From Pirellulales bacterium (GTDB taxonomy: Bacteria; Planctomycetota; Planctomycetia; Pirellulales; Pirellulaceae): a DNA stretch of 46,852 bases. How positions within the stretch are numbered: position 1 is the first letter of the stretch; each line of letters begins with the position of its first letter. Positions 8,101-18,926 of this stretch are shown here, piece by piece. A model generated the notes under the pieces. The model was not told where the DNA came from. It worked only from the letters and a program-made list of their open reading frames with translations, and ran no database searches. Both the position numbers and the translations under genes were made by a program. The stretch lies in the NCBI GenBank assembly GCA_022451045.1, contig JAKUOW010000012.1, positions 1-46,852 on the forward strand, given 5' to 3'.

Positions 8101-8900
8101 AACTCGATCTACGTGACTCCAGGCTAAACAGCATGAAGCGCGGAGACGAACTTCGCAGCGGTGTACTTCAAATGGTGAAGGTATACATCGCCACGAAGCG
8201 AACGATTTCAGTTGGTGATAAGATGGCTGGCCGCCATGGTAACAAGGGTGTAATCGCAAAGATTCTTCCAGAGGCAGATATGCCATTCCTGGAAGATGGA
8301 ACTCCTTTGCAGATCATGCTCAATCCGCTTGGTGTCCCAAGTCGTATGAATGTTGGTCAGATTCTCGAAACGCATCTCGGCTGGGCTGGTGCTAACCTGG
8401 GATTCCAGGCAATCACACCTGTCTTCGATGGTGCTACCGAAGATGAGATCAACGAGGCACTTAGTGAAGCGGGACTACCGGCACACGGTAAAATCCAGCT
8501 TCGTGACGGTCGAACAGGTGAAATGCTCGAGCAAGAAACCACTGTTGGTTACATCTACATGCTCAAGTTGCATCACCTCGTGGATGACAAGGTACATGCA
8601 CGAAGCACAGGACCTTACTCACTGATTACGCAACAACCGCTTGGTGGTAAAGCTCAATTTGGTGGTCAGAGATTTGGTGAAATGGAAGTGTGGGCACTGG
8701 AAGCATATGGTGCAGCATACATCCTGCAGGAACTCCTGACTGTCAAAAGTGACGATGTTGAAGGACGTACGAAAATCTACGAATCGATGGTCAAAGGTGA
8801 AAACTCACTTGAGGCCGGCACGCCTGCTAGTTTTGACGTGCTAACTAATGAAATTCGTGGACTTGCGCTGAATATGCAGCTCGAGAAGCGACGCGTCTAG
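5181..8900 (+). CDS. rpoB: DNA-directed RNA polymerase subunit beta
   Basis: RpoB forms one half of the RNA polymerase active-site cleft and contacts the template and nascent RNA. The 1239-residue protein is complete. The rifampicin-binding region is clear around residues 456-482 ([21 protein letters not shown], then SALGPGG). Asp465, His475 and Ser480 match E. coli 516, 526 and 531, so the main resistance positions are wild type. Positions 514, 515 and 518 are Val, Val and Thr instead of Phe, Met and Asn. The [13 protein letters not shown] lysine motif and the C-terminal [16 protein letters not shown] that meets beta' are present. The ATG follows GAGCACACGGAG. rpoC follows after 103 bases. 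Confidence 0.99.
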   Translation: MPIPSVRRLQPTDIRRFGSGREYPPIPDLTKIQTVSYEAFLQSALPPEKRKDQGVEGVLKEIFPIESYDKQLSLDYIKYELGKPRYTPEECRQLRLTYGRPFRVWLRLNKDEPVEEEVFLGDMPIMLGGGEFIINGAERVVVSQLHRSPGVDFVLEQDGTSDRKLPSCRIIPERGSWIEVNVTKKDLLTVRIDQSGKFSAMTLLRAMAPEYGTDAELIRAFYPTSVETVTDGRSVSKIEGKVTVDDVVYPASSERAGEIIVDAGQKITKNLAELICTSGVGEIEVMETPRVPLIFNSLADDATSSHEEALLRIYQRLRPGNPPQLEKARTLFQEKFFDSNRYRLGRVGRFRINRKLNLEVPESEMTLRPDDLIASIAYIIKLAGNEDGAEIDDIDHLGNRRLRTIDELASDELRKGFLKLRRTVQERMSLKDQEDMTPRSLINPKSISAAIEYFFGRGELSQVVDQTNPLSQLTHERRLSALGPGGLNRKRAGFEVRDVHISHYGRICPIETPEGTNIGLISSLAIYASVDDYGFLVTPYRKITNGKLTDEIVYLRADEESEAHVAPADSAVTNNCIDGPTLIARYRSDFEMITPENVQYMDISPSQMIGVSASLIPFLEHDDANRALMGSNMQRQAVPLLEAEAPIVATGMETAVASNSSMVIRAEKSGTVSQVDSTKITVAGITYPLKKFAGLNERTCLNQKPIVNLGDRVEAGQVIADGAATVNGELALGRNVLVGFMSYEGYNFEDAIIISEELVKNDTYTSIHIEEFEVEIRETKLGREEFTRDIPNVSEKMLRNLGDDGTVQVGTYVKPGDILVGKVSPKSKTELTPEEKLLHAIFGRAGEDVKNDSLEVSSGIEGIVIDTQRFSRRMSLSDEERKVFEKDLRDIEAEHNEKIAALFLEMVKEMEAAVGRKITDDDDNPYSSNDNIKFLAEAAQQFRTNAITSSMRSDELIKKIQKTYQDHQPAIEDELDLRDSRLNSMKRGDELRSGVLQMVKVYIATKRTISVGDKMAGRHGNKGVIAKILPEADMPFLEDGTPLQIMLNPLGVPSRMNVGQILETHLGWAGANLGFQAITPVFDGATEDEINEALSEAGLPAHGKIQLRDGRTGEMLEQETTVGYIYMLKLHHLVDDKVHARSTGPYSLITQQPLGGKAQFGGQRFGEMEVWALEAYGAAYILQELLTVKSDDVEGRTKIYESMVKGENSLEAGTPASFDVLTNEIRGLALNMQLEKRRV

Positions 8901-8959
8901 ATTACTGGAATAACCCGTTGGCGCCGGATGCTTCTTGTAGGCAATGGCGAAAACAAAAA

Positions 8960-8977
8960 GATCACAATGACGTGATC
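8960..8977 (+). promoter_or_regulatory. Small stem-loop between rpoB and rpoC
   Basis: GATCAC pairs with GTGATC around a six-base loop, flanked by A-rich sequence. It lies about 27 bases before the rpoC start. No T-run follows, so termination is unlikely. Confidence 0.3.
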
Positions 8978-9003
8978 AAAACCCAAGAATTGGAGTCAAC
9001 TAA

Positions 9004-12000
9004 ATGACCGTTGGCGAAAGCTCTTACGACCGTATTAATGACTATGCTTCGGTAAAAATTAGCCTGGCTCGACCGCACGATATTCGTAGCTGGTCGTTCG
9101 GCGAAGTAAAGAAACCGGAGACGATTAACTACCGTACCTACCGACCGGAAAAGGATGGTCTTTTCTGTGAGCGTATCTTCGGGCCTGAAAAGGACTGGGA
9201 ATGTGCTTGCGGTAAGTACCGAGGTATGAAGTACAAGGGAATGATTTGTGACCGCTGTGGTGTAAAGGTCACTCACTCCCGTGTGCGACGTAAACGAATG
9301 GGCCATATCGAACTCGCTGCACCAATCGTGCACATCTGGTTCTTCAAGGCCATGCCGAGCAGACTCGGTAATCTCTTAAAGATGAAAACGACCAGCCTGG
9401 AGAAGGTCATCTACTTCCAGGATTACGTAGTTATCAGTCCCGGAAATACCGAAACCGAAGCAAAACAGCTTCTAACCGAAGAAGAATACAAGAGCATCGT
9501 CCGAGAATACCGAGAACAAGGTAAAGATCTTGGTGAATTCGAAGTAGATATGGGTGCTGAGGCGATCCGCAAGATTCTCTCTGGTATGGATCTCGTTGCC
9601 CTGTCAGATCAACTGCGTATTGAGTTGACTGAAACAAATTCGAAGCAAAAGAAGAAAGATCTCACCACGAGATTGCAGATTGTCGAATCCATCCGGGATA
9701 GTGAAAACCGACCGGAATGGATGGTGCTTGATGTTATCCCTGTTATTCCACCAGACCTGCGTCCGCTTGTACTTTTGGATTCCGGTAATTTCGCAACATC
9801 AGACCTCAATGATTTGTACCGACGAATTATCAACCGAAACAACCGACTACGAAAACTTGTAGATCTGAATGCTCCGGAAGTGATTATTCGCAATGAAAAG
9901 CGAATGCTTCAGCAATCTGTCGATGCTCTCTTCGATAACAACCGCTGTAAGCGACCTGTGTTAGGAAGCAGTAACCGACCGCTTAAATCCTTGACGGATA
10001 TGATCAAAGGTAAGCAGGGTCGGTTCCGTGAAAACCTACTCGGTAAACGTGTCGATTATTCGGCTCGTAGTGTGATCGTTGTCGGTCCACGACTTAAGCT
10101 GCACCAGTGTGGACTTCCCAAGAAAATTGCTCTGGAACTATACCAGCCATTTATCATTCGCAAGCTCAAGGATCTTGGTCATGCTGACACGATTAAGAGC
10201 GCGAAGAAAATGCTCGAGCGAAAAGACGAAGAAGTTTGGGATATTCTGGAGCAGGTGATCCGGAACCATCCGGTGCTTCTCAATCGAGCACCAACGCTTC
10301 ACCGTATGGGTATTCAGGCATTTGAACCGGTACTGGTCGAAGGTAACGCGATTCATTTACATCCTCTGGTATGTAAAGGCTTCAATGCTGACTTTGACGG
10401 TGACCAAATGGCGGTTCATCTGCCATTGTCACTGGAAGCACAGGTTGAAGCACATACCTTGATGCTCTCCACGAATAACATCTTTGCACCTTCCAACGGT
10501 AAGCCGATCATGAGTCCGTCGCAGGATGTCGTGATGGGTTGTTACTATTGCACCATGCTCATTCCGGAAGGAAAGGGTGAAGGTATGCTCTTCTCATCGA
10601 TGGCCGAAGCAGATCATGCGTATGCACAGGGTGTTATTGCACTGCATTCACGGATTAAGGTCCGACTACCTGAAGATCGCCGCGTTAAGACAGAAGACGA
10701 TTCTGCTGAATTTGGTGATTTGATCGAAACCACGTACGGTCGTGTTCGATTCAACATGATGTTACCGGTCGGTATGGATTTCTATAACCATGCCTTACGA
10801 TCCGGTGATCTGGCTCGCGTGATTAGTGACTGTTATCAGGCACTTGGTCGTAAAGACACAATTGACCTGCTCGATAACATGATGCAGTTCGGATTCCGTG
10901 AAAGTACGCTCAGCGGACTCTCCTTTGCAACGGATGATCTGCAGACTCCTGATACCAAAGAGGATCACATCCAGGAAGCTGAAAAGACAGTTCTAAAGTT
11001 CCGCAAGCTTTATGAGCGTGGTGTGATTACTGAACTGGAACGTTACAACCAGGTCCTCGACGCGTGGACACATGCTCGTGAACGCATCACGGAAGAAATG
11101 ATGAGTGTGATGGAACACGATGATCACGGTGGCCCAGGTTACGTGAATCCTGTTTATCTCATGGCACACTCCGGTGCTCGTGGTGGTATTGAACAGATTC
11201 GACAGCTCGCCGGTATGCGTGGTTTGATGGCTAAACCAACCGGTGAAATCATCGAAACACCTATTAAAGCTAACTTCCGTGAAGGGCTAAGTGTGCTTGA
11301 ATACTTCAGTTCAACTCACGGTGCACGAAAAGGTCTGGCTGATACGGCACTTAAGACAGCCGACTCCGGTTACCTGACACGTAAGCTCGCTGATGTCGCT
11401 CAAAACGTTGTCGTCACAATGGACGACTGCGGTACTAGCCAAGGTATCACCAAGGGTGTTATTTACCGTGGTGAGAAAGTGGAAGTATCACTTGCTGATG
11501 CTATCACCGGTCGTGTCAGCCTTCAGGCGATTCGAGACCTCGTTACACAGGAATTGATCGTTGAAGAAAGCGGACTGATCACCGCTGAGATCGCGCGTAA
11601 AATTGAAGAGCTCGGTCTGGATCGTATACCCGTCCGTAGTCCTATGACTTGCGACGCCGCTCTTGGTTGCTGCAAGAAATGCTACGGCATGGACATGTCT
11701 ACCGGCGACGAAGTCGAAGAAGGCATGGCAGTCGGTATCATCGCCGCTCAGAGCATTGGTGAACCGGGTACACAGCTTACGATGCGTACATTCCATATCG
11801 GTGGTACGGTAAATACCAGTGTTGAAGAAAGCGATATCAAGAGTAAGAAAGCTGGTATCGTTCGCTTCACACGTATCCGTTTCGTTCGTAATGAGAATGG
11901 TGAAAATATCGTTCTTACTCGAAATGGTGAAATCTCAATTCTGGATTCAAAGGGTCGTGAACTTGAGAAATACGAAGTACCAACCGGTGCACTACTCAAG

Positions 12001-13302
12001 GTAGAAGAAGACCAGGAAGTCAAAGAAGGTCAGGTCGTTTGTGAATGGGATCCGCATAGTATCCCGATTCTTGCCGAAGTTGATGGTAAGGTTCGCTACG
12101 TTGACGTGGTTGAAGGTGAAACGCTGCGTGTTGAAAAAGATGCTGGTGGTAGTCTTCGACGTACCATTATGGATCACAAAGGCGAGCTGCATCCGCAAAT
12201 CGTTTTGGAAGATAGCGATGGACGACCGCAAGATGTTTACTATCTACCAGAACGTGCACATATCGAAGTTGAAGAAGGTGCCAGCGTAAAGGCTGGTTCT
12301 GTTATTGCCAAGACACCACGTGAAGCATCCGGTGTTTCTGACATCACCGGTGGTTTACCACGTGTAACAGAAATCTTCGAAGCTCGACGTCCTAAAGATC
12401 CTTCCGTGATTGCAGAAATCGATGGAACTGTTGAAATCCTTACCGAACAGAAGCGTGGTAAGCGATCCATTATCGTACGAAGTGAAAGTGGAATCGAACG
12501 TGAGCACCTGGTGCCACACGGTAAGCGATTCCTCGTCCACTCCGGTGACGTCGTTAAAGCAGGTCAGGCACTTGTTGATGGACCACTCGTTCCCCACGAT
12601 ATCCTGATGGTTTCCGGTGAAGAGGCTGTACAGCAATACCTAGTTCACGAAGTCCAACAGGTTTATCGAAGTCAACGTGTCGAGATTAATGACAAACACA
12701 TCGAGATTATCATCGCTCGTATGTTGCGTAAGGTGAAAATTGAGACTGCAGGTGATACTAACCTGCTACCGGGAATGATCATGGATCGATTCGACTTCCG
12801 ACAAAAGAACACGGAACTGGTTAAGAATCTAAGAATCACTGACGTTGGTGATTCTGACTTTGAACTGAACCAGATTGTTCCAAAATCAACTTTGGAAGAT
12901 GTAAATGCTGAAATCGAAGCAGCCGGTGGTGCTCCAGCCAAAGGTAAGAAGCCTCGATCAGCCACTGCAAGTACACAGTTGCTTGGAATTACGAAAGCAG
13001 CTGTCCAAAGTTCGAGCTTTATCTCAGCAGCTAGTTTCCAGGAAACGACAAAGGTACTTACGGACGCAGCATTGTCTGGAAAAGTCGACGACCTTGTCGG
13101 TCTGAAGGAAAACGTGATCCTCGGTCACTTAATTCCTGCCGGTACCGGGTTTAGAAACTTCCTGGAATCAGAAGTGCGTTATCAACCGGAAGCATTGCAA
13201 GCCATTGCAAATGAACCGGAAGAAGTGCTTCCGAACCAATTCCCATTGCTGCAAGCAGGAGCGGATGCAGCAGCGACCCCATCCGACGGTGAAGGAGAGT
13301 AA
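9004..13302 (+). CDS. rpoC: DNA-directed RNA polymerase subunit beta'
   Basis: RpoC is the largest polymerase subunit and supplies the catalytic magnesium site. The 1432-residue length is normal. The N-terminal zinc site is visible (CACGKY, then CDRCGV). The catalytic NADFDGD is at residues 461-467, with Asp463, 465 and 467 as metal ligands. The second zinc site uses the Cys in DCGTSQG and the C-x6-C-x2-C in [13 protein letters not shown]. The bridge-helix and trigger-loop region [19 protein letters not shown] is intact. The start follows a GGAG site. It closes the rplL-rpoBC block, and rpsL follows after 279 bases. Confidence 0.99.
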   Translation: MTVGESSYDRINDYASVKISLARPHDIRSWSFGEVKKPETINYRTYRPEKDGLFCERIFGPEKDWECACGKYRGMKYKGMICDRCGVKVTHSRVRRKRMGHIELAAPIVHIWFFKAMPSRLGNLLKMKTTSLEKVIYFQDYVVISPGNTETEAKQLLTEEEYKSIVREYREQGKDLGEFEVDMGAEAIRKILSGMDLVALSDQLRIELTETNSKQKKKDLTTRLQIVESIRDSENRPEWMVLDVIPVIPPDLRPLVLLDSGNFATSDLNDLYRRIINRNNRLRKLVDLNAPEVIIRNEKRMLQQSVDALFDNNRCKRPVLGSSNRPLKSLTDMIKGKQGRFRENLLGKRVDYSARSVIVVGPRLKLHQCGLPKKIALELYQPFIIRKLKDLGHADTIKSAKKMLERKDEEVWDILEQVIRNHPVLLNRAPTLHRMGIQAFEPVLVEGNAIHLHPLVCKGFNADFDGDQMAVHLPLSLEAQVEAHTLMLSTNNIFAPSNGKPIMSPSQDVVMGCYYCTMLIPEGKGEGMLFSSMAEADHAYAQGVIALHSRIKVRLPEDRRVKTEDDSAEFGDLIETTYGRVRFNMMLPVGMDFYNHALRSGDLARVISDCYQALGRKDTIDLLDNMMQFGFRESTLSGLSFATDDLQTPDTKEDHIQEAEKTVLKFRKLYERGVITELERYNQVLDAWTHARERITEEMMSVMEHDDHGGPGYVNPVYLMAHSGARGGIEQIRQLAGMRGLMAKPTGEIIETPIKANFREGLSVLEYFSSTHGARKGLADTALKTADSGYLTRKLADVAQNVVVTMDDCGTSQGITKGVIYRGEKVEVSLADAITGRVSLQAIRDLVTQELIVEESGLITAEIARKIEELGLDRIPVRSPMTCDAALGCCKKCYGMDMSTGDEVEEGMAVGIIAAQSIGEPGTQLTMRTFHIGGTVNTSVEESDIKSKKAGIVRFTRIRFVRNENGENIVLTRNGEISILDSKGRELEKYEVPTGALLKVEEDQEVKEGQVVCEWDPHSIPILAEVDGKVRYVDVVEGETLRVEKDAGGSLRRTIMDHKGELHPQIVLEDSDGRPQDVYYLPERAHIEVEEGASVKAGSVIAKTPREASGVSDITGGLPRVTEIFEARRPKDPSVIAEIDGTVEILTEQKRGKRSIIVRSESGIEREHLVPHGKRFLVHSGDVVKAGQALVDGPLVPHDILMVSGEEAVQQYLVHEVQQVYRSQRVEINDKHIEIIIARMLRKVKIETAGDTNLLPGMIMDRFDFRQKNTELVKNLRITDVGDSDFELNQIVPKSTLEDVNAEIEAAGGAPAKGKKPRSATASTQLLGITKAAVQSSSFISAASFQETTKVLTDAALSGKVDDLVGLKENVILGHLIPAGTGFRNFLESEVRYQPEALQAIANEPEEVLPNQFPLLQAGADAAATPSDGEGE

Positions 13303-13397
13303 TTCACTCAGGGTGTGTTCGCGGATTCTCACGGATGGGAATGCGATACCTATAGCTCGTATCCGGTGTTTGCTGAATACGGCGCCTTAGTTGTTGT

Positions 13398-13490
13398 TTT
13401 TGGTGAAATAGTGGTGATACCAAAATTGGTGCAATCATTAATCAGCCAATTGACAACGACCGCAAAACAGGTACGCTGAGTTGTTTGCGG
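13398..13490 (+). promoter_or_regulatory. Two stem-loops in the rpoC-rpsL gap
   Basis: TTTTGGT/ACCAAAA pairs at 13398-13425, and CCGCAAA/TTTGCGG at 13460-13490. Neither is followed by a run of T, so I do not call a terminator. The first could still end the rpoBC message by another mechanism. They precede the candidate promoter of the str block. The rest of this 279-base gap shows no coding frame. Confidence 0.35.
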
Positions 13491-13514
13491 CATTGTTTAT
13501 GTCGTGAATATAGT
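13485..13514 (+). promoter_or_regulatory. Candidate promoter for rpsL-rpsG
   Basis: TTGCGG at 13485-13490 and TATAGT at 13509-13514 are separated by 18 bases. The -10 matches consensus at five of six positions. Transcription would start near 13521, about 60 bases before rpsL. An alternative TTGACA at 13450 with TACGCT 16 bases later has a better -35 but a poorer -10 and overlaps a hairpin. Confidence 0.35.
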
Positions 13515-13581
13515 AGGCGTATAGAACAACCATAGAAACGACTTTTGTTGCCCGAAATGCAACATTTATACGGAAAAACGC

Positions 13582-13950
13582 ATGCCAACAATTAATCAAC
13601 TGGTACGAAAGCGTCGCAAGCGAAAACGCAAGATGTCAAAAGCTCCTGTGCTGGATCAATGTCCACAGAAGCAAGGCGTATGTCTCCAAGTGAGAACGAT
13701 GACGCCGAAAAAGCCAAACTCGGCACTGCGAAAGATTACGCGTGTGCGTTTGACCAATGGTAAGGAAGTAACCGTCTATATCCCAGGCGAAGGGCATAAC
13801 CTACAGGAGCACTCGATCGTACTGGTAAGGGGTGGTCGTGTTCGCGACCTTCCCGGCGTGCGATACCAAGTCGTTCGTGGAGCCCTCGACACACTTGGTG
13901 TAGAAGGTCGTCAACAGGCTCGCAGTCGCTACGGCGCTAAGAAGTCATAA
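13582..13950 (+). CDS. rpsL: 30S ribosomal protein S12
   Basis: S12 sits at the decoding centre and controls accuracy. The 122-residue protein is complete, with [24 protein letters not shown] (the lysine region linked to streptomycin response) and [12 protein letters not shown]. The loop usually written [11 protein letters not shown] reads [11 protein letters not shown] here. Lysines at the streptomycin-associated positions are wild type. The basic C-terminus [10 protein letters not shown] is standard. It heads the str block and rpsG follows after 63 bases. Confidence 0.98.
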   Translation: MPTINQLVRKRRKRKRKMSKAPVLDQCPQKQGVCLQVRTMTPKKPNSALRKITRVRLTNGKEVTVYIPGEGHNLQEHSIVLVRGGRVRDLPGVRYQVVRGALDTLGVEGRQQARSRYGAKKS

Positions 13951-14013
13951 CGTTATTTAATAGAATTAATACACAGAATTCAGTTCTTACTGATATTTAA
14001 GGATAGTTACACG

Positions 14014-14484
14014 ATGGGACGTATCACTGCTAGTCGAAAGCAGCTTAAGCCTGATCCCCGCCACAATTCACTATTGGCAAGCAAGTTCATCAACTGCATC
14101 ATGCTTGATGGAAAAAAGACAATAGCACAAGCCGTGTTCTACGGAGCACTTGATGAAATCGCTACTCGCGTTTCCGACGATGAGCCATTAGAGGTTTTCA
14201 CACAGGCTGTTGAAAATGTAAAGCCAATGATCGAAGTTCGGTCTAAGCGAGTTGGTGGTGCTGCTTATCAGGTTCCAATGCAAGTGAATAAGAACCGTCA
14301 GCAATCTCTGGCATTTCGCTGGATTCTAATGGCCGTACGCGAAGGCAAGGGACGACCGATCCACTTGCGTTTAGCTGATGAGCTCGTTAACGCATATAAC
14401 AAAGAAGGTGCTGCAATCACACGACGTGAAAATGTGCACCGGATGGCCGAAGCAAACAAGGCATTTGCCCACTTTGCTTGGTAA
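14014..14484 (+). CDS. rpsG: 30S ribosomal protein S7
   Basis: S7 nucleates folding of the 30S head and lines the E site; in E. coli it is also a translational repressor of its operon. The 156 residues include [19 protein letters not shown], the beta-arm region, and a C-terminal helix with [20 protein letters not shown]. The length and ends are typical. An AAGGATAG ribosome binding site precedes the ATG. It is followed directly by a strong terminator, which separates it from the EF-G gene that normally shares its transcript. Confidence 0.98.
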   Translation: MGRITASRKQLKPDPRHNSLLASKFINCIMLDGKKTIAQAVFYGALDEIATRVSDDEPLEVFTQAVENVKPMIEVRSKRVGGAAYQVPMQVNKNRQQSLAFRWILMAVREGKGRPIHLRLADELVNAYNKEGAAITRRENVHRMAEANKAFAHFAW

Positions 14485-14494
14485 TCAACCAATC

Positions 14495-14536
14495 AAAAAA
14501 GACGCCGTACGATTTGATTCTGCGGCGTCTTTTTTT
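14495..14536 (+). terminator. Factor-independent terminator after rpsG
   Basis: A GC-rich stem GACGCCG/CGGCGTC (14501-14507 with 14523-14529) is extended by A/T pairs and followed by seven T. The loop is 15 bases. This is the clearest terminator in the first half of the window and implies that the EF-G-like gene is at least partly expressed from its own promoter or by read-through. Confidence 0.9.
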
Positions 14537-14593
14537 GCGCCTGTAACAATCAGATTCCCTTAGTTGATCTAAGCAAAAGCAGACACAATACCT

Positions 14594-16696
14594 ATGTCAC
14601 GAAACATCGAACAACTGCGAAATATTGGCGTCATCGCACACATCGATGCAGGAAAAACCACTGTCACTGAACGGATGCTCTTTTACAGCGGCGCTAAACA
14701 CCGTGTGGGGATGGTGGATAAAGGCACGACCGAAACCGACTCGGACCCGGAAGAGCAGGAACGCGGTATTACGATCTATTCAGCCTGTGTGACGTTTCGT
14801 TGGAATAACGTCGACATTAACTTGCTTGATACGCCAGGACATGTGGACTTTACCGCTGAAGTGGAACGCTGCCTCCGTGTTCTCGATGGTGCCGTGGTTG
14901 TCTTTAGCGCCCGGGAAGGTGTCGAAGCACAGAGTGAGACTGTTTGGCGGCAAGCTGACCGATACTCCGTCCCCCGTGTTGCGTTCATCAATAAGATGGA
15001 TCGTGAAGGCGCCAACTTCGATAATGTTATTGAACAAATGCGTGAGCGATTGTCGGCAAACCCCGTCATTATTCAACTGCCATTAGGTGCCGGACCATCA
15101 CACGTGGACAATCACTTCCGTGGTGTAATCGATTTAATCAGTATGAAACTTAGGACGTACGATGCCGACAGTGAAGGGGCGGAGTACACAGAATCCGATA
15201 TTCCAGACGAGCAGTTAGATATGGCCCGGATGTGGCGGGAAGGAATGCTCGAACAACTCTACGAATACAGTGATGAGATGATGGAACTGGCTCTCTCTGA
15301 GGCGGAGATTCCCGCATCATTGATTCGCAAAGTACTGCGTGCTGCAACGATACAGCAATTAGTTCAACCAGTGCTCTGTGGATCCGCATTACATGGCATC
15401 GGTGTTCAACCTGTTCTTGACGCTGTTGAATCCTATTTGCCTAACCCGGTCGAACGACCTCCGGTTGAAGGTAAAACTGTGGCCACAGGTCGCAAGTCTG
15501 CAGGTGACGAAGTGATCACAAGAAAGCCTGATGTGTCTGAACCATTTTGTGCTTTGGTTTTCAAAGTGCTTCCGGCAAAAACTGGAGATATCGCCTGGGC
15601 GCGTGTTTACTCGGGTCAGCTGAAAGCTAATTCCCGAGTTTATAATCCGGGAAAAGATAAGAAAGATAACGTGGCTCAACTTTGGCAAATCCGTGCTCAG
15701 GCGAAAGACCGGGACGGACAAATCGATGAAGTGAGTACTGGTGATATCGTAGGTATCATCGGTCTACGGCATAGCATCACCGGAGATACACTTTGTGATG
15801 CCGCTGCACCGCTGCTACTTGAGACAATTGAATTTCCTGACACAGTGATTTCCATGGCCATTGAGCCTGAAAATGCTACAGAGCGGGATAAACTGGCAGA
15901 TACGCTAGAAATGCTACAGCGACAGGATCCCACGCTTGAGATTATTGAAGGGGATACCGGACAAACCCTGATGCGTGGCATGGGCGAATTGCACTTAGAG
16001 GTCGTAAAGAACCGATTACTGCGAGAATTCAAACTCAATGTTAAATTCCATCAACCGCAAGTCAGTTATCGTGAGACGATTAATTCAGGGGTGACCGTCG
16101 TCGGTGAATGCAATCGACTTATCAATGGTGTGCAAAAGTTCGCTAAAATTACGATGTTGGTTGAGCCGGATGAAAACGTCGCAACCGGATGTGCTGTTCG
16201 CAGTCAACTGGAACCCGGTGCTTTAACAGGTGAACTACTGGAAGTAATGTTCGATGAACTTAATTCCTGTGGTAGTAGTGGCGGCAATATCGCTGGATTC
16301 CCTTTGATGGGAATACGTGCAACGGTTAAAGGCGTTGAGACAATGGAAGAAGTCACTGATGACATGGCAATTCGAATCGCCATTAATGATGCATTCGATA
16401 AGGGCCTTACTCAGGGCAATCCTGTATTGCTCGAGCCGATCATGAAACTTTCGGTAAGCACACCTGAACAGTACCTTGGTGATTTCGTTGGAGACCTCCA
16501 GCAGCGACGCGGTATTATCGTTCACACAGAAAACCATGGTGACCGGACAGATATCCTCGCAAATGCACCTCTAAAAGAGCTTTTTGGTTATTCCAGTGCA
16601 ATGCGGAGCCTAAGTCAGGGTCGTGCGAGTTGCTCAATGGAACCACTAGAATACGCAGCGGCACCACCAGAACATGCGAAAGAATTTACCTTTTAA
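14594..16696 (+). CDS. Elongation factor G, EF-G2-like (spdEFG2/mtEFG2-type) paralogue
   Basis: This is a five-domain translational GTPase of 700 residues. G motifs are intact: AHIDAGKTT (15-23), DTPGH (79-83) and NKMD (133-136). The segment VERCLRVLDGAVVVF with GVEAQ resembles mitochondrial EF-G2. In domain IV the canonical SGGRGQYGHV loop is replaced by NRLINGVQKFAKI. The GSYHDVD loop that holds the His at E. coli 583 is replaced by VETMEEVTD, which has no His. In the EF-G2 class, human mitochondrial EF-G2 works in ribosome recycling rather than translocation. The gene sits in the usual fusA place after rpsG, but a terminator separates them and no tuf follows. I therefore leave the symbol blank. 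EF-G family membership is certain; the subtype is by motif comparison from memory. Confidence 0.9.
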   Translation: MSRNIEQLRNIGVIAHIDAGKTTVTERMLFYSGAKHRVGMVDKGTTETDSDPEEQERGITIYSACVTFRWNNVDINLLDTPGHVDFTAEVERCLRVLDGAVVVFSAREGVEAQSETVWRQADRYSVPRVAFINKMDREGANFDNVIEQMRERLSANPVIIQLPLGAGPSHVDNHFRGVIDLISMKLRTYDADSEGAEYTESDIPDEQLDMARMWREGMLEQLYEYSDEMMELALSEAEIPASLIRKVLRAATIQQLVQPVLCGSALHGIGVQPVLDAVESYLPNPVERPPVEGKTVATGRKSAGDEVITRKPDVSEPFCALVFKVLPAKTGDIAWARVYSGQLKANSRVYNPGKDKKDNVAQLWQIRAQAKDRDGQIDEVSTGDIVGIIGLRHSITGDTLCDAAAPLLLETIEFPDTVISMAIEPENATERDKLADTLEMLQRQDPTLEIIEGDTGQTLMRGMGELHLEVVKNRLLREFKLNVKFHQPQVSYRETINSGVTVVGECNRLINGVQKFAKITMLVEPDENVATGCAVRSQLEPGALTGELLEVMFDELNSCGSSGGNIAGFPLMGIRATVKGVETMEEVTDDMAIRIAINDAFDKGLTQGNPVLLEPIMKLSVSTPEQYLGDFVGDLQQRRGIIVHTENHGDRTDILANAPLKELFGYSSAMRSLSQGRASCSMEPLEYAAAPPEHAKEFTF

Positions 16697-16748
16697 AGGT
16701 GGGATGACCAGGGATAAGACCTGAGAACTGGAAGTAGAAAAACTCGGG

Positions 16749-16792
16749 AACACATTTAGCCCTGTTTTCACTGAATATTCTTGTGTTTTTTT
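16749..16792 (+). terminator. Possible weak terminator after the EF-G-like gene
   Basis: AACACA at 16749 can pair with TGTGTT at 16782, and a run of seven T follows from 16786. The loop of 27 bases is long and the stem is AT-rich, so termination here is only plausible. Confidence 0.3.
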
Positions 16793-16805
16793 CCAATTCC
16801 GCCAA

Positions 16806-16834
16806 TTGACGACCATCCATTTGAGACATAGGAT
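16806..16834 (+). promoter_or_regulatory. Promoter of the S10 operon
   Basis: TTGACG at 16806-16811 and TAGGAT at 16829-16834 are 17 bases apart, matching five and four of six consensus positions. Transcription would start near 16841, leaving a leader of about 130 bases before rpsJ. A primary promoter is expected here because this begins the long run of ribosomal protein genes. Confidence 0.6.
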
Positions 16835-16969
16835 TGGTGGTTTACACCTTAATTTTCGTGACGATCTAGTAGAAACGAAAAATGTGGGTTTACCACGCGT
16901 TTTACGCTAGACGTTTGGCAATTTGGATCATCACTTGGTGATACGTTTTTACTGTTGGAGAGCAGTACA

Positions 16970-17293
16970 TTGGCACAAGATAACGAAGTAATGCGGATCC
17001 GTATGGAAGCATATGATCATTCCATCCTTGATCAGTGTGCATTGGAAATAGTAGATACCGCAAAACGTACACATGCCGAAGTGCATGGTCCTATCCCGTT
17101 GCCTACGCGAATCGAACGATATACGGTTCTGCGTAGCCCGCATGTGAATAAGAAGTCTCGGCAGCAATTCGAGATTCGGACACACAAGCGATTGATTGAT
17201 ATTGTCAATGCAACCGCCAAAACGCTGGACGCTTTGAATAAGCTAAGTTTGCCAGCAGGTGTAGATGTAAAGATTAAGGCATCGTCGCGTTAG
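16970..17293 (+). CDS. rpsJ: 30S ribosomal protein S10 (NusE)
   Basis: S10 is a 30S head protein that also serves as NusE, binding NusB and NusG's KOW domain and so tying ribosome to polymerase. Motifs are [15 protein letters not shown], then [32 protein letters not shown] with the S10 loop, and a C-terminal VDVKIKA. I choose a TTG start at 16970 because GGAGAG lies seven bases upstream. It gives 107 residues. A TTG at 16955 overlaps that site, and an ATG at 16991 would trim six or seven residues of ordinary length. A small GTCGCG/CGCGAC hairpin overlaps the stop region. Confidence 0.95.
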   Translation: MAQDNEVMRIRMEAYDHSILDQCALEIVDTAKRTHAEVHGPIPLPTRIERYTVLRSPHVNKKSRQQFEIRTHKRLIDIVNATAKTLDALNKLSLPAGVDVKIKASSR

Positions 17294-17435
17294 TCGCGAC
17301 TCGCATGGATGCAGATGCTGTTAAACGGACTTTCTTAATTGAAATCAAAAACAATAAATATGAAATGGACGCTTAGCGGGTAATCGTAAGTGACACTTAC
17401 AGATCCTGTTAGCAAAGACCACGAGGCAAAAGACG

Positions 17436-18158
17436 ATGGTGAAGGGAATACTAGGCCGCAAGGTCGGTATGACACAGATCTACGATGAAAGTGGAGAAGT
17501 GATACCGGTTACGGTGATACAGGCTGGCCCCTGTCAGGTTTTACAGGTCCGCACCATTGAACGTGATGGATACGAAGCTGTTCAGTTGGGTTTTGAAGAT
17601 AAGCGTCGGCCGTCAGAAAATATGAAGCGGAGCCGATCCAGTCAGGCACGCCGCAGTGAACGTGGTCATGTTAGTTCTAAGTTAAGCAGTAAAAATGCTT
17701 CCCGTCGCGCCGCAGCTGGCGTTGAGGCTCTTCCTAAAGCGGAATGTGAGCCTAAGAAATTCATCCGCGAATTCCGCGGCTCCGTTGAAGGAGTAGAGGT
17801 TGGCCAAGAGGTAACTGTGGCCGACTTAGCTGAAATACCAAAAGTTGATGTGACTGCGACCAGTAAGGGTCGTGGTTTTGCCGGTGTAATGAAGCGTCAC
17901 AACTTTTCCGGCCAACGTGCTACTCATGGTGTAAAGAAAGTGCATCGTCATGCTGGTGGTACTGGCATGAGTGCCGCTCCAAGCCGTCTGTTTAAAGGTA
18001 AGCGAATGGCTGGCCAGTATGGAAATGCAAAAGTAACAACACGTAACCTTGAGTTAGTAAGTGTTGATGAAGAAAACAACTTGATCGCGATTCGTGGTGC
18101 CGTTCCGGGGCCAAATGGTGGTTTTGTTGTTGTACGAGAAACAAACAAGCTCGGTTAA
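17436..18158 (+). CDS. rplC: 50S ribosomal protein L3
   Basis: L3 binds 23S rRNA early in assembly and its long loop reaches the peptidyl transferase centre. The N-terminus is typical (GRKVGMTQIYDESGEVIPVTVI). The loop region THGVKKVHRHAGGTGMSAAP and FKGKRMAGQYGNAKVT are recognisable. A Ser/Arg-rich stretch around residues 61-95 between the two is longer than in E. coli L3, giving 240 residues rather than about 210. The E. coli site of glutamine methylation is not Gln here. A GAGG ribosome binding site precedes the ATG. Confidence 0.97.
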   Translation: MVKGILGRKVGMTQIYDESGEVIPVTVIQAGPCQVLQVRTIERDGYEAVQLGFEDKRRPSENMKRSRSSQARRSERGHVSSKLSSKNASRRAAAGVEALPKAECEPKKFIREFRGSVEGVEVGQEVTVADLAEIPKVDVTATSKGRGFAGVMKRHNFSGQRATHGVKKVHRHAGGTGMSAAPSRLFKGKRMAGQYGNAKVTTRNLELVSVDEENNLIAIRGAVPGPNGGFVVVRETNKLG

Positions 18159-18236
18159 CAAAACAGTATTTATTTGATTTGAAAGTTGCAGAAGTAATCA
18201 ACTCTTATGGGCTGATTGCTAACTAAAGGCAGAATC

Positions 18237-18869
18237 ATGGCGACTTTACCCGTATATGACAAATCAGGAAGTGAGGTTGGGTCTTATGATGTAGACCCCA
18301 CCACAATTGCTGCGAATATCAACAAGCAGTTGTTGCATGATGTTGTCATCATGTATCAAGCAAACAGTCGACAAGGATCTTTCGGAACCAAGTCCCGAGG
18401 CATGGTTCGGGGTTCCGGTCACAAGATGTACCGTCAAAAAGGTACGGGTAATGCTCGTGCCGGCTCGCGTCGCAGTGGTGTGCGTCGAGGTGGTGGTCAC
18501 ATTCACAAGAAGCAGGATCGTAGTTTTTACTATCGACTACCTGCCAAGGCTGTTCGTGCAGCGACACGAATGGCTATTGCATCAAAAATTCAGGACGAGC
18601 AAATCACCGTCATCGATGAGCTCGTGATTGATGCTCCAAAAACAAAAGATGTTGCTGGTGTATTAAAAGCACTTGGTATTGATAGCGGCACAACGCTGAT
18701 CACAACAGACCAGCTTGATCGTAATGTTTACAAAAGTGCGAGGAACATTTCCGGAGTCACGGTTTCGCCTGTCGCGGATTTGAATGCCTTAAGCGTGCTG
18801 TCGCCTGATCGACTTTTGGTGACCAAAGCAGCGCTTGATGCAATCGTGGAGAACGCTTCGGCAAGTTAA
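18237..18869 (+). CDS. rplD: 50S ribosomal protein L4
   Basis: L4 lines the exit tunnel with a long loop and in many bacteria represses the S10 operon. The 210-residue protein shows GTKSRGMVRGSGHKMYRQKG followed by GTGNARAGSRRSGVRRGGG, the tunnel-loop arginine/glycine region, and a C-terminal alpha/beta domain with the RNVSG-like RNISGVTVSPVADLNA. I choose the ATG at 18237, which follows AAAGGCAG; an in-frame TTG at 18216 has no support. It lies in order between rplC and rplW. Confidence 0.96.
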   Translation: MATLPVYDKSGSEVGSYDVDPTTIAANINKQLLHDVVIMYQANSRQGSFGTKSRGMVRGSGHKMYRQKGTGNARAGSRRSGVRRGGGHIHKKQDRSFYYRLPAKAVRAATRMAIASKIQDEQITVIDELVIDAPKTKDVAGVLKALGIDSGTTLITTDQLDRNVYKSARNISGVTVSPVADLNALSVLSPDRLLVTKAALDAIVENASAS

Positions 18870-18926
18870 CACATCGAATGAAGATTTGGTGTGATAGCAC
18901 CGCATTAAGAAACACATGGTGTAAAG

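Noticed and set aside
13450-13477. TTGACA with TACGCT 16 bases downstream as the rpsL promoter
   Set aside because: The -10 is poor and the site lies within the CCGCAAA/TTTGCGG hairpin; a nearer TTGCGG/TATAGT pair fits better, although neither is proven.
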